Shown here: one piece after another, positions 32,840 through 43,309 of the stretch | How positions within the stretch are numbered: position 1 is the stretch's first letter | Layout of the letters: each line of letters starts with the position of its first letter | Position numbers and translations under genes: made by a program | Assembly: GCA_014155875.1 (NCBI GenBank) | Contig: JACEFZ010028144.1 | Span: 186,001 to 250,000, forward strand | Direction: 5' to 3' | Length of the DNA stretch: 64,000 nt | From: Cepaea nemoralis | Taxonomy: Eukaryota > Mollusca > Gastropoda > Stylommatophora > Helicidae | Notes under the pieces: model-generated | Seen by the model: only the letters and a program-made list of their open reading frames with translations | What the model was told of the DNA's origin: nothing | Database searches by the model: none

Positions 32840-33012
32840 GATATGCGCGAGAATCGGTAGCGGTTCTCGCCGCATCGGTTACTTAAGGGGTATGTAAGCC
32901 GGCCGCTCAGAAAGCAATAACAAACTACTGAGCGTAATCTTGCCTAGTACATCAACAGCAGCTGAAAAATGCTGATGTTGACTGCAACGTCCTGTAAGGG
33001 ATATGCAATATA
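32840..33012 (+). mobile_element. SINE family B copy, 5'-truncated
   Basis: ATATGCGCGAGAATCGGTAG, GGTTCTCGCCGCATCGG, CGGCCGCTCAGAAAGCAATA, CTTGCCTAGTACATCAACAG and the 3' end CCTGTAAGGGATATGCAATA. Confidence 0.8.
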
Positions 33013-33034
33013 TATATATAATTTCTATCGAACC

Positions 33035-33246
33035 GTCACCGTGGCGAAGGTATTACCGATGCGATTCGTAATCCCCTATACCCGGGTTCGAAACACAGCG
33101 GTGCTCGTTGTTTTTGTTTCGAGAAAGGTATAGGTGCCTGTCATGTAGAAAGCTATGGCAAACTACTGAACGTTAAACTTGCCCAGGAATTATGAACAGC
33201 CAAAATGATGCGGTTGACTGCTACGTCCTGTGAAGGACATGCAACA
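33035..33246 (+). mobile_element. SINE family A copy
   Basis: Head ACCGTGGCGAAGGTATTACC and ACCCGGGTTCGAAACACAGC give well-preserved A and B boxes. Body GTAGAAAGCTATGGCAAACT and TTGACTGCTACGTCCTGTGA. Starts about 25 bp after a family B SINE. Confidence 0.85.
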
Positions 33247-33254
33247 TTTTCTTT

Positions 33255-33795
33255 TATTTCGTTGTATGAATGGATTTTGTAAGATGAAAACCATACTGAC
33301 CAATAAAAAGACATCAATTGCAACGAGAAAAAGAGTGTTGAAGTGCTACATATAATAGAACCTTGTACTTTTGTATGGATGTGAAGCGTGGACAATGAGC
33401 AGTCAAGCTGAAAAACATCTGATGGCTGTGGAAATGTGGTTTCTGAAGAAAATTAAAAGAATACTATGGACAAACAGAACAACCAATGAACAAGTCCTTC
33501 AAGACACAAATGAAGATCGTAAACTGATTAGAATCATTAGATGTAGACAGTCAACATTTTTTGGGCATGTTATGAGAAGAAATGACTTTGAGAACTTGGT
33601 GACAACTGGCAAGATCGAAGGGAAGAGACCAAGGGGAAGACCGAGAAGAAAATACCTGGATGGCTTGGCCACGTGGCATGGTCGAGACAAAAACACGGAG
33701 CTGATCCACGACTCTGGTGATCGAGTGAGATGGCAAAACATGACCGCCCACGCTTATCGGCATGGCACATGATGGATTTATGGATGCATGGATGA
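33255..33795 (+). mobile_element. RTE-like LINE 3' end
   Basis: Long open piece at 33,371-33,772: YGCEAWTMSSQAEKHLMAVE, MWFLKKIKRILWTNRTTNEQ, FFGHVMRRNDFENLVTTGKI, KRPRGRPRRKYLDGLATWHG, and after it the element tail GATGGATTTATGGATGCATGG. This is the least damaged C-terminal end of the RTE family here. Confidence 0.88.
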
Positions 33796-33914
33796 AACCA
33801 ATTGTAATTATTTCTTCTGGTGTGTAAACTATTTTCGGTAACAACGGTAAATATACACACACATGGGTGGGGGGGTGGGGGAGGAGGGGCTGATGGTTTT
33901 AATCTGAAACTGCC

Positions 33915-34522
33915 CTACCCAGTTGAGTAAAGTTGAGCTTAGACGAGTCAACAACCGACATAACAGCACTCAGGATGTTCCCATACGCGCTCGTCCTGAT
34001 CTTCAACAACCAGAGAAAAGTACCAATTCTAATAGTACAGGCTGTAGTTTCATAGTGTATCCGTTTACCTTTTCCTCGGAGTACTGAGTGTTGGCCAGAT
34101 CTTCTGGGCACTCCCTGCCGCACCTTTCTCCCCAGGCAATGATGTTGTATCTGGTCTTCATACTTTACACATGTCCCATAGGGACCTGACCACATATACC
34201 TTATCTTGCACCAATTCCCCATCCATCGGTACAGACAGGGTCGTGCGGTAGATTTTCTGAGTATGATGCAAGTCGTCGAAATGCCGCCCCTTAAATGTTT
34301 TTTTTTTTCTTTCAAAGTGCCGCCCAATAACGATTTTCTTATTATTAAATGGTTTAAAGTGTATTCTGATTTCGCTGCTTCTGCCGCCCTCTTATGGTGC
34401 CCCCTGATGCGGCTGCCTCTCCGTATCATAGCACATCTCGGCCCTGGGTAGAGACCAAGCCAATGTTTTCGCCTGCTCTTTTTCCAACACTTCAGCATGC
34501 CCCGGGGAAAAGATCCAGTAGA

Positions 34523-34568
<46 letters not shown>

Positions 34569-35390
34569 TTTTCTTGCAGTTTCTAGTTGAAGCATGGCAC
34601 ACCACATGAAGCATGCCTGTTGTCACCCTTCTCAGCATACTCTGTGAGTTTGCTACATTCACAACATGTGTGTGCTGTTTTATCTCCAACCTATGGAGCG
34701 GCTCCGTGACTGCCTCCACCTTCACTATCAGACTAGATGCTTTGGTATCATACACCAGGCTCTCCCGCCCTAAACACAGTTAACTAAACTTCGCTATGAA
34801 CTCCCATGGACTCTTGCCTCTCAGCACCGGGCCATCCGTGTAGATGATTACATCACCTGGCGCGAATTGTCATGTATCAAATATTGCACCTCCCATTCAG
34901 CGCAGCCCGCCGCCCAATCCCTCCACTCCCAGTCCAATATGATTATGACCCTGCACAGGTTTGATTTTGTTTTCTGATAGTATAGCCCGCTCCTCTCCTC
35001 TCCCATGCTTTCAAGGATACACACTTCTCTGTTTGTGTCGTCTGCCTGAGCCATCCATGATTTTCCCGTATCATTCGGTGGCTCTTATCTGTATCCAGTT
35101 CTTCATACAGTTCCTTGTCCGCGACCACTCGGTAATACGACTTATTTTGCACCAGCTTGAGCCTCCCTGCAATCGTTGGTATATCTCATACACATTGTCA
35201 ACGTGCCCCTTGTGCATCCCATGATCATCCCATAGCTTCATTCTGTATCCTTTCTAGTTTCAAGACCTGTGAGCAGTCCCAATACATACTACTCAGTTAC
35301 TGAGATGTTCATATGTTGATAGATACTGAACAACATTCTTTACTCTGTGTTCAAACAACTCCTTCCACGTGATCCTTGAACGGCATGAGC
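33915..35390 (-). mobile_element. RNase H-family LINE, copy R5 (RT thumb to 3' end)
   Basis: Minus strand: the thumb end (QGGSSWCK, 35,150), MIRENHGWLRQTTQTEKC, RNase H pieces (QHTHVVNVANSQSMLRR near 34,670; a C/G homopolymer; IYWIFSPGHAEVLEKEQ near 34,480) and the R-family 3' end with a (TCAAC)-like tail at 33,915. Heavily frameshifted. The RNase H is cut by the 45-bp C-run. Confidence 0.8.
34524..34568. repeat. (C)45 homopolymer inside a LINE RNase H domain
   Basis: Forty-five consecutive C on the plus strand, between the STRNCKK and FSPGHAEV parts of copy R5. Exact length may be affected by sequencing. Confidence 0.85.
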
Positions 35391-35394
35391 TATT

Positions 35395-35560
35395 CTATTA
35401 TCAACATGTTCATTATCATGCAACCTGCTGTATTGAGCTATCAAAATATTCAACATCAAACAACCCGTTGTACTCAGAGATCGACATGTACTCAATCCTC
35501 TGTACTCAATGTACTACATGATCAGTATTAAGCAACCCGCTGTACCTCTCAGATATGTAA
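35395..35560. repeat. Short degenerate tandem repeat, period about 60 bp
   Basis: The words CAACCTGCTGTATTGAG, CAACCCGTTGTACTCAG and CAACCCGCTGTACCTC recur with ATCAACATGTTC-like words between them. About three worn copies. Confidence 0.6.
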
Positions 35561-35599
35561 TTGTGTCTACTTTATGTCGGCACACCACCAACAAACAAG

Positions 35600-37165
35600 A
35601 TATAGGTAAATTTGTGAGAACATCTTTTCCGTGGCTGCATATGGATCTGAATCAAGGACCATTTCACAATCACTAAAGAAGAAGACTGAGGCATTTTGAG
35701 GTCAAATTGTAAAGAAAAAATACTGAGAATATCATGGATTTAGAAAAAAAAGAAAGTTACTGATAGTCTACCAGAACTGAACATCGAAGAAAATTGGTTT
35801 ATAAATATTATCGTGCCTTGGAAATTGAAATACTATGCTAAATGAAAACTCACATTGCTTGGAGAGAGCGGTGATGGAAGGATTGGTCAATGGAAGAATT
35901 GAAATACTATAGTTAAATGAAACCTCACATTGGCTTGAAGAGAGAGGTGCTGGAAGGATTGGTCAATGGAAGAATTGAAATACTATGGTTAAATGAAACC
36001 TCACATTGGCTTGTAGAGAGAGGAGCTGCAAGGATTGGTCAATGGGAGAATTGAAATACTATTGTTAAATGAAACCTCACATTGGCCTGTAGAGAGAGGA
36101 GCTGCAAGGATTGGTCAATGGGAGAATTGAAATACTATTGTTAAATGAAACCTCACATTGGCCTGTAGAGAGAGGAGCTGCAAGGATTGGTCAATGGAAG
36201 AATTGAAATACTATTGTTAAATGAAACCTCACATTGGCTTGAAGAGAGAGAGGAGCTGGAAGGATTGGTCAATGGGAGAATTGAAATACTATTGTTAAAT
36301 GAAACCTCACATTGGCTTGAAGAGATTGAGGAGCTGGAAGGATTGGTCAAAGGGAGAATTTAAATACTATTGTTAAATGAAACCTCACATTGGCCTGTAG
36401 AGAGAGGAGCTGCAAGGATTGGTCAATGGGAGAATTGAAATACTATTGTTAAATGAAACCTCCCATTGGCTTGAAGAGAGAGAGAGAGAGAGAGAGAGAG
36501 AGGTGCTGGAAGGATTGGTCAATGGAAGAATTGAAATACTATGGGTAAATGAAACCTCACATTGGCCTGTAGAGAGAGGAGCTGGAAGGATTGGTCAATG
36601 GAAGAATTGAAATACTATGGCTAAATGAAACCTCACATTGGCCTGTAGAGAGAGGAGCTGGAAGGATTGGTCAATGGAAGAATTGAAATACTATGGCTAA
36701 AAGAAACCTCACATTGGCTTTGAGAGAGAGGTGATGGAAGGATTGGCCAATGGAAGAATTGAAATACTTTAGTTAAATGAAACCTCACATTGGCTTGGAG
36801 AGAGAGGTGATGGAAGGATTGGCCAATGGAAGAATTGAAATACTTTAGTTAAATGAAACCTCACATTGGCTTGAAGAGAGATAGGTGATGGAAGGATTGG
36901 TTAATGGAATAATTGAAATACTATGGCTAAATGAAACCGCACATTTTCTTGTAGAGAGCGGTGATGGAAGGATTGGCCAATGGAAGAATTGAAATACTTT
37001 AGTTAAATGAAACCTCACATTGGCTTGGAGAGAGCGGTGATGGAAGGATAGGTCAATGGAAGAAGAGGCAGGGGAAACCAGGACAGGACAGTGTAGACAT
37101 CCCGGGTATGAGACTGCATGAGGCTGGGAGACATGGCGGGAGAGCGAGAGGCTTCTCGGAGCGCT
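35600..37165 (+). mobile_element. LINE C-terminal fragment containing a 76-bp minisatellite
   Basis: Upstream of the array the reading is SVAAYGSES, KKTEALRSNCKEKILRISWI, SLPELNIEENWF, KLKYYA (RT thumb and C-terminal region). Downstream it is GLVNGRRGRGKPGQD then MRLHEAGRHGG. Both junctions are continuous with the repeat unit, so the unit is a piece of this LINE's own coding sequence amplified in place. Confidence 0.75.
35842..37060. repeat. 76-bp minisatellite, about 16 copies
   Basis: Unit landmarks: AAATGAAACCTCACATTGGC, TTGAAGAGAGAGGTGCTGGA, AGGATTGGTCAATGGAAGAA, TTGAAATACTATGG. Spacing is 76 bp in the best copies, with length changes from a GA expansion near 36,475-36,500. 76 is not a multiple of three, so the array cannot be read as protein. 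Open frames through it are by chance. Confidence 0.93.
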
Positions 37166-37789
37166 GTGATGAAAGAGACATTCTGTAACCACCGAATGCA
37201 TGATAATTATGAGTAAATGTTGAAACTATGTGGAAACTAAGAGTTCCTTGCCTTGAGAGCTAAGAATCAACTGACCGGAAGGATCCATGAGCCGGAAGTA
37301 TCAACAACTCGGAAAGGGAATGCACCACACCACTGCGGGTCTGTTTAGCAATTAACCAAGTTTAATTATAGCGGTACAACAAGCAATAATGTACAGACCA
37401 AACTGAACCAGGTGAAGAGGCCGACCGTGTAAACGATTAACAGAGGGAATAACAAAGTTCATGGGAATCTCGATATATGAAGCCAATAAGCAGGCACTCA
37501 CCCACTTTTTATGATTCACATCGACACCGCAAGGTTGAAGAGGAATAAGGTGAGGCGATATTATGAACTATATCGCTATTTCCAAGTTATTTATTTGAAG
37601 AACTCATATTATTTCATGCCTCCTGGTTTCGTTCAGTTTTTACATTTCAGTGAATTTATATCTCTAGGCAACACTGTGTCATCCAGTCATACATATGACA
37701 CAGATATATATGCAAGTTGTGCAACATCCAGCACTGTTTACAAAAATTAGTATCGTCGTTAAAACATCATAATATGCATGACAATTCAC
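37166..37789. other. Non-coding stretch, nothing recognised
   Basis: One 79-codon open frame at 37,511 lacks any family resemblance. No transposon end, RNA promoter boxes or exon signature seen. Confidence 0.4.
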
Positions 37790-40412
37790 TTTGCTGAAAC
37801 AGTGGTGGATGAAATTGAAAAGCAACCGATAGATAGTTGTAGATTATGGTTTCCAATTTCACGACGGTAGGCAGATGATCCCTTTTTGGAGACAATGGCT
37901 ACGGTTATTGCTAAGAAGGAAAGCAATGGCAAATTACCTTCTTTACATATTTCACATGTTTCGTGTAATACACAATCATACGTAAATGGGTTCTCCTTAG
38001 GAGCAGCCTCGCCCTGTATGGGTCGTCATGTACACCATGTGACTCCAGAACGTCACCAAACGACTGAGTGCATACGGTTAACACCATTTCAAATAGGTTT
38101 GATGAACGTAAGAACTATGAGTGGAGATGGCAACCTGAATAATGTTAAGCAAGAACAAAGAACACTGAAAATTAAAATGTTAGGTACATGTGAGACCAGA
38201 TGGAAAGGAATGATCATGATAACACACGAGGAATATAACATATTCCATTCTGGTGGAGAGAAGAACAGCGAGAGATCACAATTTATCAAAGGATATTGGG
38301 CCGTGTCCGACATAATATTACTGGTATAGTTAAGTGGCAGATATTTTAATCTAAACATCAGACAAGTTGATGCACCAGCAACAGACAGCAGTGATGACAG
38401 CATCGATTAATTTTATAATGATTTAGAGAATACCTTCAAGAAATGCAACTATTCGCAGTTAAATATCATAACAGACGACTTTAATGCTAAAGTTGGAAAT
38501 CAACAAGACGGATGCACAGTGTGCAAGTATGGACTAGGGGAACAGAGTGAAAGAGAGTATGGGCTTGTACAGGGAGAAAAATAGTGTGATATGATTATTG
38601 GAAATACCTGGTATCAACATCACCCAAGGAGATTATGCACATAGAGGAGTCCTGACCATAAGATCGGAAACCATATTGATTACGTCCTCATTAACGGATG
38701 ATTTCGAAATGCCTTAAAAGTCGCAAAAACTATACGCAGCGCAGACTGCAACAGCGACTATAGATTAGTCATAAGCAATTTAACATATACAATTAAAGTA
38801 CGTCAAATATACACCGAGAAACACAAAATTGGATCTATAAGCACTGGAAAGTGAGAAGATAACAGGTAATTTAACGTAGAGGTAAAGAACAGATCTGATG
38901 CATTGTCTGATCTGGAAATTCCATTTCAAGATGGCAGTGACCAAGTGAAAATATAAAAACAAATATAAGTCAGCCAATCTGCAGAAACAACTATCCCAAA
39001 AATGAAATTGATGGAACGTAAGAAATGGATGACGGAAGACATCTAAAAACTCATGGAATTAAGAAGAAGTAACCAAAATAAGCATGTAAAATCTTAAAAG
39101 AATGACAGAAAAATGAGGAAATTGTACAAAGAGGCAAAAGAAGCATGGCTTGAGGGAAAACTGCAGGGACATTGAAAACAACACGACTCCCGGAATACCA
39201 AATTAATGCAAAAAAGAATTAATGACATCACTAAGAAAAGAACGTACACTCAGCGGGATGTCTAAAACCCAAAGGTGGCAAAATCATAATAAAAAAGCAT
39301 GATCAGATTATGTGAAATATCTTTGTAACTATACAAGAGACGAACAGTATGATATTCTGAATAATAATAAAGGACCGTCAATTCTGAAGATGGAAGTTCA
39401 TAATGCACTTAACCATATGAAAACTGGCAAGCTCCCTGGTCCAGACAACATCACAACAGACATGATCAATGCCTGGGAAGAATATGGAATAGACCAGGTC
39501 ATCAGACTGCTGAACACATTATTTGATACTGGAGATACACATTCCGAGTTATGTAATTCTATATTTATTACAATCCCGAAGAAATCAGGAGCCTTGGAAT
39601 GTGATTAACATCGAACTATTAGCATAGCTAGCCACACCTCGAAAGAATTTGCTAAAAATCATCGTGCAAAGAGTTAGGAAGAATATACAACAAGAAATAG
39701 CGGAAGAGAAATGTGGGTTCCCAGAAGATGAGAATACACTTAATGCTGTGTAATTGATGAGAACGATAATTGAGCGTTCTCTAGAAGTAAACAAAGACCT
39801 ACACCTTTGCTTTATTGACTACACAAAGGTTTTCGATAAAGTAAGACATGTAAACATGATGAAGATGCTTGCAAATCTACAAACTGATGGGAAAGACCTT
39901 AGACATGTTAAGAAAACATATATTGGAAACAACAAGCTGCCATAAAAATTCATAACGAAGTAGGTCAATATCAGTCTATTAAGAGAGGTGTGAGACAGGG
40001 ATGTGTAATGTTTCCAGGTCTTGTTTTCCCAATGCAGTGAACATGTTTTTAGAAATATAGAGGATACGAGAGGAATCATTAGAGAGAAAATTATCATACT
40101 TCGTATAGCCAGCCATCGAAATATTATGATACTTCGTATAGTCAACCATCATAATATTATGATTTTTCGTATAAACAACCATTACAATATTATGATACTT
40201 CATATAGCCAACCATAACAATATTATGCTACTTCGTATAGCCAACCATCACAATATTATGCTACTTCGTATAGCCAACCATCACAATATTATGATACTTC
40301 GTATAATCAACCATCACAATATTATGATACTTCGTATAGCCAACCATCACAAGCCAGCCATCACAATATTATACTTCGTATAGCCAACCATCACTGTATT
40401 ATAATACTTCGT
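37790..40412 (+). mobile_element. RTE (BovB-like) LINE, copy T5
   Basis: 5' region as in the 46-kb copy: GGTGGATGAAATTGAAAAGC and GAAAGCAATGGCAAATTACC. Endonuclease: LKIKMLGTCETRWKG, GYWAVSDIILL, DDFNAKV near 38,470. RT: HMKTGKLPGPDNITTDMINA, ELCNSIFITIPKKSGALECD, CFIDYTKVFDKVRHVNMMKM, GVRQGCVM. At the catalytic YADD position the sequence breaks into a 33-bp tandem array and the element ends. Multiple stops make it dead. The endonuclease style is that of the RTE/BovB clade (CFDP2-like). Confidence 0.87.
40088..40412. repeat. 33-bp minisatellite at the RT active-site position, about 10 copies
   Basis: Unit CATCACAATATTATGATACT plus TCGTATAGCCAAC. Copies start near 40,091, 40,124, 40,157, 40,190, 40,223, 40,256, 40,289 and 40,322, with two irregular ones after. 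The period keeps frame, giving an 11-residue repeat NHHNIMILRIA over 100 codons. The first unit is continuous with the LINE reading, where RNIYNIRYADDAV is expected, so the unit derives from the YADD box. Confidence 0.88.
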
Positions 40413-40419
40413 CTTCTTA

Positions 40420-40840
40420 TAGCCCATGGAGCGTGGCGTTGGTAATCATGTCTGTATGGAGTCTTCTCTCCCTTGTACTACCAATTATTTCTGACATTGA
40501 TGTTACTCTATGCCATTAAGTCAAAGTCAAACGTCCGGCGGCTTCTCTCTTGGTTTCACCCCCCCCCCCCCCACAAACACACAAACACACTTGCTTCTCC
40601 CCCTACAACTTTCACGTTGTCCCGACGTGATGTAGCTTTCCCCTTCTCATGACATACCCAAAGAAGGTGGACTGTACTATACTGATGCCAGTAACTACTT
40701 CTCTTCGTGAGTTACCCTTCTTTGAAACTCTATTCATTGCTCTTTTTATCCGCCCATGGTGTTCTCATCACTCGACTACAAAACCACATCTCCGCAGCTT
40801 CTAAATAATTCCTCACTAATATGCTAATTATGAATGATTC
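40420..40840 (-). mobile_element. RTE-like LINE C-terminal fragment
   Basis: Minus strand reads GRIKRAMNRVSKKGNSRREV and then VQSTFFGYVMRRGKLHHVGT. The second is the (S)FFGHVMRR-LE-LVTTGK motif of the RTE family. It meets the plus-strand copy T5 tail to tail. A C-run and CA-rich run follow. Confidence 0.6.
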
Positions 40841-40954
40841 GCTTCAGTACATTATGACTGCCTCCACATAATTAAGATCTCTCTCACTTCGATTAACAAA
40901 GATAACCTGCAGAGAATATTAATCATCTTGCTGCCTTTTTTTTCACTGTTACTC

Positions 40955-41203
40955 AGACTGGCCGGCTCCGTGATGATGAAGTTACGAACGCAGTTCGTAA
41001 TTCCGCATATCCGTGTTCGAAACACAGCTGTGGGCGCTTTGGCAGCAGACCGCCTTACATTGTTTTTAAAAAAATGAAATAGTATGGGTGCCCGTCGTTC
41101 AGAAAGCAATGGCAAACTACTAAACGTACACTTGCCCAGAAATCACGAACAGCCAAAAATGCTGGGGTTGACTCCTACGTCATGTAAAGGATATGCAACT
41201 AAA
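40955..41203 (+). mobile_element. SINE family A copy
   Basis: CTGGCCGGCTCCGTGATGAT head, CGTGTTCGAAACACAGCTG B box, body CAGAAAGCAATGGCAAACTA and ATGCTGGGGTTGACTCCTAC, ending AAAGGATATGCAACTAA. First of three SINEs in a row. Confidence 0.88.
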
Positions 41204-41212
41204 TCTTTCTTT

Positions 41213-41450
41213 TAGCCGACGCTGCAGCGATGGTGTTACGAACGCAATTCGTAATCCCGCATACCGCGTTCGAAACAGCTACGGGCGATTTGGAAGCAGA
41301 CCGCTTTTCGTTGGTGTTCATGCAAAGGTATGAGTGCCAGTCGTTCAGAAAGCAATGACAAACTACTGAACGTAACATTTATAAGAAATCACAAACAGCT
41401 AATAAATATTGGAGTTGACTGCGATGTCCTGTAATGGACATGCAGCTATA
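41213..41450 (+). mobile_element. SINE family A copy
   Basis: AGCGATGGTGTTACGAACGC, GCGTTCGAAACAGCTACGGG, GATTTGGAAGCAGACCGC, CAGAAAGCAATGACAAACTA, GAGTTGACTGCGATGTCCTG. Ten bp after the previous SINE. Confidence 0.88.
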
Positions 41451-41457
41451 TTTAACA

Positions 41458-41712
41458 TGTGTCGGCTTCGTGGCTTAGAGGTTATGACTTTTCTCCGTAA
41501 TCTCGTATACTCTCGTCAGGTAACGTGATGACGGTTCAAATCAGCAGTGGTTCGAATCGCATCGGTAACTTACGGGGTATGTGAGCCGGCCGCTCAGAAA
41601 GCAGTGGCAAACTACTGAGCGTAATCTTGCCAAGAGACAACATACAGCTGAAAGATGCTGGTGTTGACAGCTAAGTCCTGTAAAAAGGATATGCCAAAAA
41701 AAAAAAAAATAC
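41458..41712 (+). mobile_element. SINE family B copy (best preserved)
   Basis: GTGTCGGCTTCGTGGCTTAG and AGGTTATGACTTTTCTCC head, ACGGTTCAAATCAGCAGTGG as B box, body GCTCAGAAAGCAGTGGCAAA, CTTGCCAAGAGACAAC, and an A-tail of about 14. Good reference for family B. Confidence 0.88.
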
Positions 41713-41989
41713 TAATGTAGTGTATTTCTGTTAGCTGTAACAACGCGAAAGACAAGCTAGAAAATATCTTATAATAGAACTGCACGAGAACAAACTTGCA
41801 CAGCAACAAGTCTCAAACCAACCAAGAAACACATTATAATTATCAATAAATAAACTTGCGTAAACAGATATACTACTGAAAACACGGGGATACAAGCATA
41901 AAACTGTATTCCCAGTCCAGACCCAACAGAGAATATTAACCATCAGGTAAGAAAGGACAAATCTCACGTTTCAATCTATAACTACCAAT

Positions 41990-42300
41990 CCTAAATGCGA
42001 CCTACGCTAAAATCTTTATCAGGACATATTCTAGGAAGTAAAGGTGTCCGGTGTGATGTTAACGTATCACCCACGAGTGTCGATTGATATATAAAATATG
42101 GAACTAGCACGAGATTCCCAATGTACCACAAGGCGCGGACAAGGGTCTTTGACTATTCATTTCACAACGTCAGGTGCCATCTGAAGTTCTTGATGGTTTT
42201 TTCGGAAATATTCACCACTTCAGACGACATACCGTTAAAAAAAAAAAAAACAACATTAAGAGTTTAAACTGACTCACCAATATAATTGCATATTTTATTT
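41990..42300 (-). repeat. Inverted duplication, copy 2
   Basis: Reverse complement matches 32,505-32,815 over its length (AGAGTTTAAACTGACTCACC, GTCTTTGACTATTCATTTCA, CACCCACGAGTGTCG and others). The end that touches the exon 2a acceptor in copy 1 is here followed by CATATCTTTGCCCGTCCATT plus GCAG. This resembles a splice acceptor on the plus strand, but no exon-like sequence follows. Confidence 0.78.
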
Positions 42301-42464
42301 ATTTATCATATCTTTGCCCGTCCATTGCAGAAAGGTGCCATCAAAACCCTGTATTTATTGCCCATTTGTCATTTACTAGGTGATGTTAGTTCAGTATGAA
42401 CTAATAAAAATAAACTAAAAGTATGAACTAAAAGTATGAACAGTATGACAGAAGGCTAGCACAC

Positions 42465-42680
42465 TCGCCTGCCGGACCGGTGTTCTTATGTTCGAATCAC
42501 ATCGAGGTGGTGTTTTCTTGTCACTGACCTGAGCTCCGCGGCCAATCTAGACTAAAATGGGCAGGCCCTAGTCATACTGACCATATCACACATCACCGAA
42601 TGGTCCAAAAGGTTTGGACTACAACCATATACCGAATACAACTTTCCGTATGAAAAAGGGGTCCCCTACTTTACTTTAAC
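42465..42680 (+). mobile_element. tRNA-derived SINE (family H), uninterrupted copy
   Basis: AGGCTAGCACACTCGCCTGC (A box) and CTTATGTTCGAATCACATCG (B box) are spaced as in a tRNA. The body contains ACCATATACCGAATACAAC and GGGGTCCCCTACTTTACTTT. Counterpart of the split copy at 2,552-3,190. Confidence 0.65.
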
Positions 42681-42894
42681 ACCTCGAGGTGGGATTTTGT
42701 TTTCATTTATCTGAGCTGCCCGATCCGTTTAGACCAGGCGGTCACCAAACTACGGCCCTCGGGCCGGTTCCGGCACGCGACGTCAGTTCATTAGGCCCGC
42801 CGACGGTACTCGAATTCTGGACTAAAATGGGCAACAGGAAATTACTTGAGAAGCAAAGGCGTGATATTGATCACTTCACTGATCTAATATCTAT

Positions 42895-43115
42895 CTGTCA
42901 AACTGTCATTTAGTGCCTATAGTACCTTGCGGTGTAGGACAGGGGGGATTAGCCTATGGAATTAAGGCCGCATGGCTAGTGCAGTCGCCGCGAACTGTGC
43001 AGGTTAAAGTTTTATTTTTGCCCCGAACAGAAACAACTCCACGCCTTACCGAGGATTTCAACCCGGGTCTCCCGAAGGAGAGCCCGACATTCTAGCCACT
43101 CGACCAGCCGCTCCA
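42895..43115. repeat. Dispersed repeat G, copy 2, plus antisense tRNA-like block
   Basis: GTGCCTATAGTACCTTGCGG, GGAATTAAGGCCGCATGGCT and CAGTCGCCGCGAACTGTGCA repeat copy 1 (16,766). At 43,030-43,115 the minus strand carries GGCTGGTCGAGTGGCTAGAA (A-box-like), a CTCCTTCGGGAG hairpin, and CCCGGGTTGAAATCCTCG (B-box-like). It is close to a tRNA with a variable arm, but there is no convincing acceptor stem, so a tRNA pseudogene or SINE head. Confidence 0.55.
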
Positions 43116-43309
43116 CGTAATTCACCTAATATCCATTGTTATAAATAATATGGGTGCAGCGCCATTTACCGAAAAAGGCCTGATGGTGTGAAAGGAGATC
43201 CTCTACGTTACTTTACTTTCATTACTACCTGGATAACTTATTTTGTACACACCTCTACAAGACTGCTGAACATCACTTCTATGGGGATGCAACTATTACA
43301 GATAATCAA

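Noticed and set aside
36153..37201. Repetitive serine-rich protein encoded by the 76-bp array (minus strand)
   Set aside because: Period 76 is not a multiple of three, and the array derives from a LINE on the other strand; open frames are chance products of the repeat.
40021..40383. Histidine/isoleucine-rich 11-residue repeat protein
   Set aside because: Continuous in frame only because the unit is 33 bp; it arises from an RTE RT active-site segment and has no start or splice evidence.
41731..41967. Hydrophobic 78-codon minus-strand frame resembling membrane helices, possible third GPCR exon
   Set aside because: No GPCR motif (CWxP/NPxxY or the loop 3 HLRR motif), no good acceptor, and it lies next to SINE sequence.
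43030..43115. Functional tRNA gene on the minus strand
   Set aside because: Box A and B are present but the acceptor stem cannot be paired by eye and the flanks belong to a dispersed repeat; kept as a tRNA-like block only.
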